Shown in pieces: positions 57,627 through 64,000 of a DNA stretch of 64,000 nucleotides (positions within the stretch are counted from its first letter, which is position 1; every line of letters begins with the position of its first letter). The notes under the pieces are model-generated. The model was not told the DNA's origin, did no database searches, and worked only from the letters and a program-made list of their open reading frames with translations. The stretch comes from Agroathelia rolfsii. Taxonomy: Eukaryota > Basidiomycota > Agaricomycetes > Amylocorticiales > Amylocorticiaceae. Made by a program: the position numbers and the translations under genes. The stretch covers positions 5,456,001 through 5,520,000 of the forward strand of contig JABRWF010000001.1 in NCBI GenBank assembly GCA_018343915.1, given 5' to 3'.

Positions 57627-60529
57627 TTACGAGTGACCGCCGTTAGCTTGTCCATTGCCATTCGCCTTCCCGTTCGTGTGCTCCATCGGCTGAGGCGACA
57701 CCGACACCGACTTCATCTGCGCATCTTGCGGCACGACGCCCACGCGGGCGGGCAACATCGTCGGCACCGCCCCAGTCGCCGAAAAGGAGCCATACTGTCC
57801 CCCGGAGAAGGAAGTAGCAGCGGACGAAAGCACAGTCTCGGAGCGCAACAGGCCCGTGCGCTCATTGGCGTTCGCATTACCTTCTTTGATCTGTCGTTCG
57901 CGCTCGACAATGCTGTCGAATTACAGAGTATGACAAAGTAACCGCAACCAGTCAGGCCGGAGAATGTAATGAACGAATGAGAAAGATCACTGACCCCTTC
58001 ATGGCAGCAGCATTCGTGATCCGTCTCGCGAGCTTCTTACTCTGGTTATCCTCATACCGATCCGTCTCGTCGAGGATCTCCTCCGAGATGATCTCCTCGA
58101 TGACGTCTGTGGGGATATGTGATGCGTGACATGACCAAGCAATGGGGGGCAGCACACGAACAGTGCCGATCATCAGCCTCGTGGCTCCCTCGAAGAAAAT
58201 AGAACAGCGCTCATCCGCCTTTACTCACCTTCCAGCGTAATCACTCCGAGCGCACCACCTGGGAATCCAGGCGTCGAGCTGATCAACAACAAATGTGCGC
58301 GGCCTGTTTGGCTGTGGATAAAAAGAAAAAGTTGCAAGAATAAACATCAGAATAGATGCAAAAGGCGATTGCCGATAAACAAAAAAAAAACAGGCACTCA
58401 CAAGTAATCCAGAGCCTGGAAACAGTTGATGCTCGGTGGCGCCTCGGGTAAGATCGAGAGCTTGAAGTTGGATACAGGCTTGGCAGTCGAGGGGTCATAT
58501 TTGAGCAACTACATTTCAGACGATTGACATATCAGATTATTTGTCCGCCATATCCTCTCCATTCGCTCAATCGAGCTAGGCTAGTACGCACCGTCTTGAT
58601 TAGGAGCAGACCAAGGAACGCCTTAGGTTGGCCAGGTTCATGTACGGGGAAGCGCGAGTAACCGGTTGAGAGACTAGAAGCACGTGGGTGGAGCGAATAA
58701 TGGTATCCCAGTTAGAATGTGATGTGACGATAATACCAATAATCGCATGTCACGATGACGACACACGTACATGTAATCCACCGTTTTAAAGTCCAAAATC
58801 GTGTCCGAGCTCAAAGAGACCACATCCTATCAATGAGAGACGACAATGATAAGAGATATGAGGATAGAAAAAATTGCATGAAAGAAAACAGACCTGCATA
58901 GGGGTCATAATCGTCTCCACCTTCTTTGTATTCAGCTCCAGTACCCCATTAAGAATACTGATCTCATCATCACGCAACGGCTCTTCGCCCGTGCGGTGGA
59001 ATTGCAAGAATGACTTGAGCTCCGCCTTTTTGTATGTCGTCGCCTCGTTTGCTCCGAGGACAAAGTCGAGTAGCTTGGCAATTGGCCAGGCGATAGGGGC
59101 TAGAGGTAGCTCGTTTGCTTGTTTTCTTCTCTGAGATACCATGTACTAGCTTACCGAGAATGTACATGAGTCCAAGTACAAACGGCGCGCATCGGGCACC
59201 GATCGAGAGACCGTAGCGCACGCTGACGGCTTGCGGAATGATTCTTTAATGAATGTAAATATCAGCAATCTATAAGCACCTCCGAGCTCAACAAAATACA
59301 TCACTTACTCTCTGAAGACAATATGATAAGCGTTGAATATGAAACGGAGCGAAGAAATCGGCGATCAGAAACAGTGGGAAACGAAAACACGGATGAGAAA
59401 GGCGAGAAAAACTTCCGACATACCCGAAGATAACTGTGAGAAGGGGAAGCGAGTAAATGATTAGTGTGTCGGCAATAATGGGCAATGCAAAAATGAATAA
59501 AGCAGTGCATTGATGCAACCCACTCCGTCCGGAGTGTGGTCGTCAAGCTGCGTAAATGCCAGATTGAAAGAGGACTTACCAATAGCAGTTGTTGAAAGTG
59601 CGACGGCTGCGATGCCACCACCTATCTGTAGAGAATGGTTGAGACATCCAGGTCAGAGAAGGTAGGAAGAATAGCTGAGCGTACAGCGCTATCAAGGAAG
59701 ATTGGCAAACTCTCGTTGACAATCTAGCGTAGCATAAAGTTCTTTAGACACTTTAGTTCTCTCCAAATCCAGTTACCAGAACGTACAACGTTGCCCAGGA
59801 GCAGCACCTGAAAATCACAAGTATTAGATTCATGCACATGGCTCAAAAGGCAGACCGAGTTATTCAACGTACAACCAAGACCCAGTGTCTTCCTTTATTC
59901 ATGAGTTTCAGCACTGCACGTCCAAATTGTCAGTAACGGCATACTAGTAGAAGACCATCTTGCCAACGCTACCTTTCTGTGCATTCGCCTTTTGCTTAGG
60001 ATCGTCGGACGCCATGGCCAGGACGCGCAGGTGGAGCTCGTCCAGGCCCATTAGACCTAGCGTTAATCTGGATAACACATGAGCAAAATTCCTCCGCTAT
60101 GCGTATGCATATAGCAGAGTGAAATGGAGCTCACCCCGCAAACGCGCCGCCCAAGAGGACTAGTACTGCGCTAATGCCTAGCTTCCACCAGAATGACGAC
60201 GACCCTACAGGCTCTTCCGTTATGTCCACACCGGCAGCAGATATGCTCATATCAACTATACTGGCCCCAAGAGGAGACGCATGTGCGAGCCGTGCAAGTG
60301 CAAAGCATGAAAGGCGGACGAGCGTTGCGAGTGGGGCGGCATTGGTGGCTCCTCGCAATGGATTGCGAGATCGAGCGGTACGTGTTGCCATAAGCGGATG
60401 TGTCGTTTCAGATGTCCAATACGAGGAGACAGAGACAGAGACAGAGACAGAGGATATCGATAGCACCAAGACTGCAGGCCCAACAAGGAGAGAGGAAGCG
60501 TTTTCTTGTGTCGTAAATGCCAATGCCAA
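57627..60529 (-). CDS. CNNM/Mam3-type membrane protein, DUF21 plus CBS pair (CNNM-2)
   Basis: Tandem paralogue of CNNM-1, same strand. Sixteen exons total 1671 nt, 556 residues. Twelve internal exons have the same lengths as in CNNM-1 (95, 41, 21, 39, 46, 10, 3, 89, 56, 82, 107 and 83 nt). Seen: [62 protein letters not shown]...[72 protein letters not shown]. Its C-terminus differs (Gly/Asn-rich, ending GNGQANGGHS). Exon 8 (59311-59309) is again three bases. The N-terminal VSVSVSVS run comes from a hexanucleotide repeat. The start is the first Met; a later one (MATRTARSRN) is possible. Confidence 0.88.
59309..59311 (-). other. Three-nucleotide exon (AGA) in CNNM-2
   Basis: Minus-strand context GTCTTCAG-AGA-GTAAGT. 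It completes GGA GAA (Gly-Glu) at the same place as the CGA exon of CNNM-1. Flanking introns are 112 and 65 nt. Confidence 0.8.
60427..60449 (+). repeat. (GAGACA)n hexanucleotide repeat in CNNM-2 exon 1
   Basis: Tandem GAGACA units on the plus strand, read on the minus strand as the VSVSVS run of CNNM-2. Confidence 0.8.
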
Positions 60530-62378
60530 TGTTAACCCGCCCTACCAAATAGGGCAGTTGTCACACTTGTCACATATCCGTAAGCCGCCATGCCATCAAC
60601 AGCCCAGATCGATCTGAGATTTTCTTCTTGGCCGCTTCATGGCGCTCTGCTTGCGCTTCATGCGGACCAGTTCTTTTTGCGGGTGGCACAGATTTTTTTT
60701 GAACTCGGTCTCCAAGAATTTCTCAGTATTTTCCGTGTCATCTAGTCTATCCCCTTGGAGCTACAGACAATACTGCTGGTTGCTCAATCCCATCAGCGCA
60801 CAATCATCACAGCGGCTGACCGCCACTTGAGACAGTTCTCCTGTTTCGTACTGTCTTCTCTTTTTACTTCGACTTCTTGCATACACTTCGGGGTATTGTC
60901 CTTGTCCTCGAAGCTCGTACACTATCTGTAACTCTGTGTTACGGTATTAATATCTAACCTATTCATTCCATGGACACTTGACCGATACAATTACACGCTC
61001 TGATACGCCGACGTCCTGCGAAACAGATTACATATTCGCCAGACAGGACAACTTTTTCAATTTATTAACCTTGACCAGATGGCGATCTGGCCTGCTTCTC
61101 CTGTGTCATCTATACCCCGCATTCATTTCTCGGTTCGGCTTCTATATTCGTCCCTCTTCCTCAAAGTGCTACTCTTTTGTTACTCCCGGCAGCTACCTTC
61201 TGTAATCTATCAGCCTCGGCGGAAAAGCGTGGTATCATAACGGGTCAATAAATTCCCTAGCCTTTACGTGTACCTATCCCGACCGGTCGCTGGCTGATCA
61301 TGGTATGAGAGGATTGCCTGTCATAGACAGATAACTATTTCTTGTCATCAGCGACGAAATAACCAGAGGCATAAAGCACTCAAAGCGAGCATGATTAGCT
61401 ATTGTTGATGTTCCTCTGTCTTACAACCGGGTATATGGCATGTCGGAAAATAACGGAAACCTCATTCATTCCCCTTGTGCTCTCCAGGGGCAATAAGCCG
61501 GTGTTCAACCCGCTCGCTCCTTATGGACAGATGGATGGACGGATGTTCCCGTCTTATGTCTCCGATGGCATATTTTGATCTAATTATCCCCGCAATTGAT
61601 TGAGTTACCCTAATAAGATATCTATATCGGCATCGGCGACCATAGCCAGCTGAGTCAGGATCGCCGCTATTTGCAGCTCATGGACGATAACAAAGAGAAT
61701 ATATTTTCTATTCTCCTGTATACCAGAGTCTGCTTCGCTCTAGACCTCTTGCGACAGCGTGATAGCTGGATCAATATGCTCTCTGATTACCGATGGTCTT
61801 CTATGGCTGCTTCATGCTTTGTTTTCGCCATTGGCCTGGGCACTGAATAGAAGAACACTGTTACGGGTGGCATCATTCTCCGGCATTGCATTCCTTGGTC
61901 TAAATTTTCTGGAGCAACGAAAGCGTTGATATCCCTTATTTGTCCAAAATGCACAGCTTGAGCCACAGTATTCCAGTACTTTGTGCCTATGCTTGTAGAA
62001 ATAAATTTGGTCTATACACTGATAAGTACCATTTCGGATACAAAGACCATTAGTAGCTCCTTGTTTTTTTACCATTTTTCAATATTATAAATTAAGCAAA
62101 AAAAAGTCACAAGCCAGGTAACAAGATCCAAAATCGAAAAGAAATTATGAGATAAATCAAAAGTATTATGAAACTTCATACAATAATGATTACCAGCCTA
62201 GACCGCGTAAGGCATACCTTGGAGAGGCAGCACGCATCAGATAAGCTATGACACTTCCACTCGCGTTCGTGATGGGAATGGATTATGGACGAGGATCGTA
62301 GCTAAAACGCCAAGTGTTAAAGGCCGCTCTTTTAGTATAATTCTGAAGCTGCGACATGCCTAGTCTGATGGTTTTTTG
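60530..62378. other. Upstream region of CNNM-2
   Basis: No gene supported. Short open frames only; includes the CNNM-2 promoter. Confidence 0.5.
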
Positions 62379-64000
62379 TCAGACAAACATACGCTCACTA
62401 GTAGCGTTCGTCTCTGTAGATGTAGCCTGAGAAGGATTGAAGCCGAGGGTGGTGAGCATGATGCTCCGATCATTATCCGCTCTGGTATTGGATATCCCTT
62501 TGAACTCCCGTTGCACGGCAGAACGAGAATTGAGTCTATGTGAATACATGTTCAGCGTCGAGATAGAAAATGAGCGAGGGTTCGAAATCCTTACGTAGAC
62601 ACAAGGGAGCACATATATACTTGCGAATTGGTGGAATAGTGCTAATCAGTACTAACAACAAGCAAAAGGCCTCCTAAACCTACGTCGAGCCGACACGAAG
62701 TAGAATGGAGCGTAAATGAACCCGCTGTTTCCCACAAGCGCCTTTTCAAAATCATGCATTGTATTTTGTGCAAACATGTTTTCTTTAGACTTACAGTTGC
62801 GGTAGCTAGCAAAGCAAAAATACTGCCATAACATTTCTGAGTGTAATTCTGCTCATATAACCGGAGAAAAATTACGTTGTGATAAGTCCTGGTTGTCATA
62901 TTAGTGTAAATTTGATGTTTCAACGAAATCAACCCAAATAAGCCATACCGGTACTCAGTGTATACTTAATCATTTTGCTGATCACCCGGGTTGTACTAAA
63001 ACACTGCGGTTAAACGCAATCAAGATATCTCTGTATGAGCGGACAGAAACCTAGCAAGTCGAGTGCGACTGTTTTGAACCTGGAAGCAGTAGATTGTGCT
63101 GATTGTGATAACTGTGTCGCAGATAGCTAATACTAGAGCCGCTGAGCTGCCGATGATCTGGGAAGAAATTATGAGAACAAGAACTAAATAAACAGGAAGC
63201 CACGGAGTCTAGTTACAGCCAAGGGACTAATACTATTTGAACCTTTCGTATAAGGCAATGGCGGCGCTGTAGATCTAAGATACAGAATTCAAGCTCTCGG
63301 TAATTGAAAAAATATCGTTAGATAGTGCTATACCCTTCAATCACAAAATCTGTGACCTTCCGATGTTAGTTAGGCCGCAAGCGATCTAGTCAAAGACCCA
63401 CAAACCTATTGCAAGACCTATTACTCAGATTGAATTAGAACTATTCAAAAACTATTTCGGGGTTAAATATTACCCAGTGACGTCACGCTCAGAATGCACT
63501 GATAAATGATGAGTAAATATTTATCAACGAAGAATAGTTGGTGTTGTTCACTTCCAATTATGAGTGGTATAATAAGACGCTGTCTATTTACTAACCGTGG
63601 ATCGAAGTTGTTGGGTAGATAGAAGAAAGATTAGTTGGCATATAACTTGCTTACAATAGTATATCCGTCTAGCAAAGAAGCTATAGATCTTCAATTTAGT
63701 AAGCATGATTCGGGATTACAAGAGGTGAAACTACTTCACAGTTGTCACAGTGCTTAAGATAGCCTTACCCAACCGGTGAGCTTTAGTCTAATTGGAGACA
63801 GATTTGCCTCTTACCGAAACGTCTATATGGGCCTACAGACGACTGTTATGCATGACTCGACAACGATAGGATGAAGAAAATTCTTACCAAAAAGCTCCTA
63901 AGAGCGACGCAATGATTAGATGGCAAAGTAACGAGGCACCACGACTCACCATGTCATCTCCGTTAGCCTGTCAACATCCCCAAAAGCTTTTACAGAATAC
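62379..64000 (-). CDS. DUF6534-like multi-pass membrane protein (5' end beyond window)
   Basis: On the minus strand, short exons assemble into the C-terminal half of an agaricomycete seven-helix orphan protein. Seen: QIIGSSAALVLAICDTVITI with FQVQNSRTRLARF (near 63040-63160), MIKYTLSTGMAYL, GSIFALLATATALVGNSGF, then YFVSARLYMCSLVSTLNSR, the typical kLYtNSLLatLNaR signature, built over a 26 nt exon. A hydrophilic tail ends at 62379 (...ATSERMFV). Upstream pieces such as LIIASLLGAFW (63885-63920) fit the first helix but several early exons are not resolved. Function of the family is unknown. Family recognition is from memory; exon borders are approximate. Confidence 0.6.

Noticed and set aside
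57429..57941. 170-codon open frame on the plus strand
   Set aside because: Antisense to the last CNNM-2 exon, which is supported by the paralogue comparison.

Overview
This window reads as nuclear DNA of a basidiomycete fungus, most likely an agaricomycete. Genes are dense and cut by many 50-100 nt GT-AG introns. Gene content fits: GH74 enzymes with a C-terminal fungal cellulose-binding module (CBM1), cullin 4, several G-alpha paralogues with the GSGDSGKS P-loop, CNNM/Mam3-type membrane proteins, an expanded F-box family and orphan multi-pass membrane proteins. No species is claimed. There is no sign of a virus, toxin gene, CRISPR array or bacterial operon.

Layout. 0-7 kb: an F-box block (degenerate copy at 0.1-0.7 kb, intact gene at 0.9-2.5 kb, decayed copy at 3.2-4.6 kb) and TRM2, a tRNA m5U54 methyltransferase, on the minus strand. 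The block was duplicated in tandem and carried along a fragment of the TRM2 3' end. 7.5-22.5 kb: three head-to-tail secreted GH74-CBM1 genes sharing a promoter block; between copies 2 and 3 lie a LINE tail and a RecQ-like helicase fragment. 23-26.7 kb: cullin 4. 26.7-30.3 kb: gene-poor, with a tRNA-like gene and an orphan seven-pass membrane gene. 31-45.3 kb: three G-alpha paralogues, one normal and two with eroded GTP-binding motifs, interleaved with a serine-rich protein gene and a broken F-box gene. 45.3-49.4 kb: gene-poor, with a 350 bp foldback element. 49.4-51.3 kb: a second intact F-box gene. 52.3-60.5 kb: two tandem CNNM/DUF21-CBS genes with nearly identical exon lengths. 62.4-64 kb: a DUF6534-like membrane protein gene running off the right edge.

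Most notable: extremely small exons kept between paralogues. The intact G-alpha gene needs a one-nucleotide exon (45110) to reach a normal G-alpha C-terminus, and the same acceptor-N-donor arrangement occurs at the matching place in both degenerate paralogues (39317 plus strand, 30955 minus strand). Both CNNM genes need a 3-nt exon (53964-53966 and 59309-59311) next to a 10-nt exon to encode the conserved FGE(V/I)IPQ motif. Coding lengths are divisible by three only when these exons are counted. I derived this by hand from splice signals and paralogue comparison; no transcript data were available.
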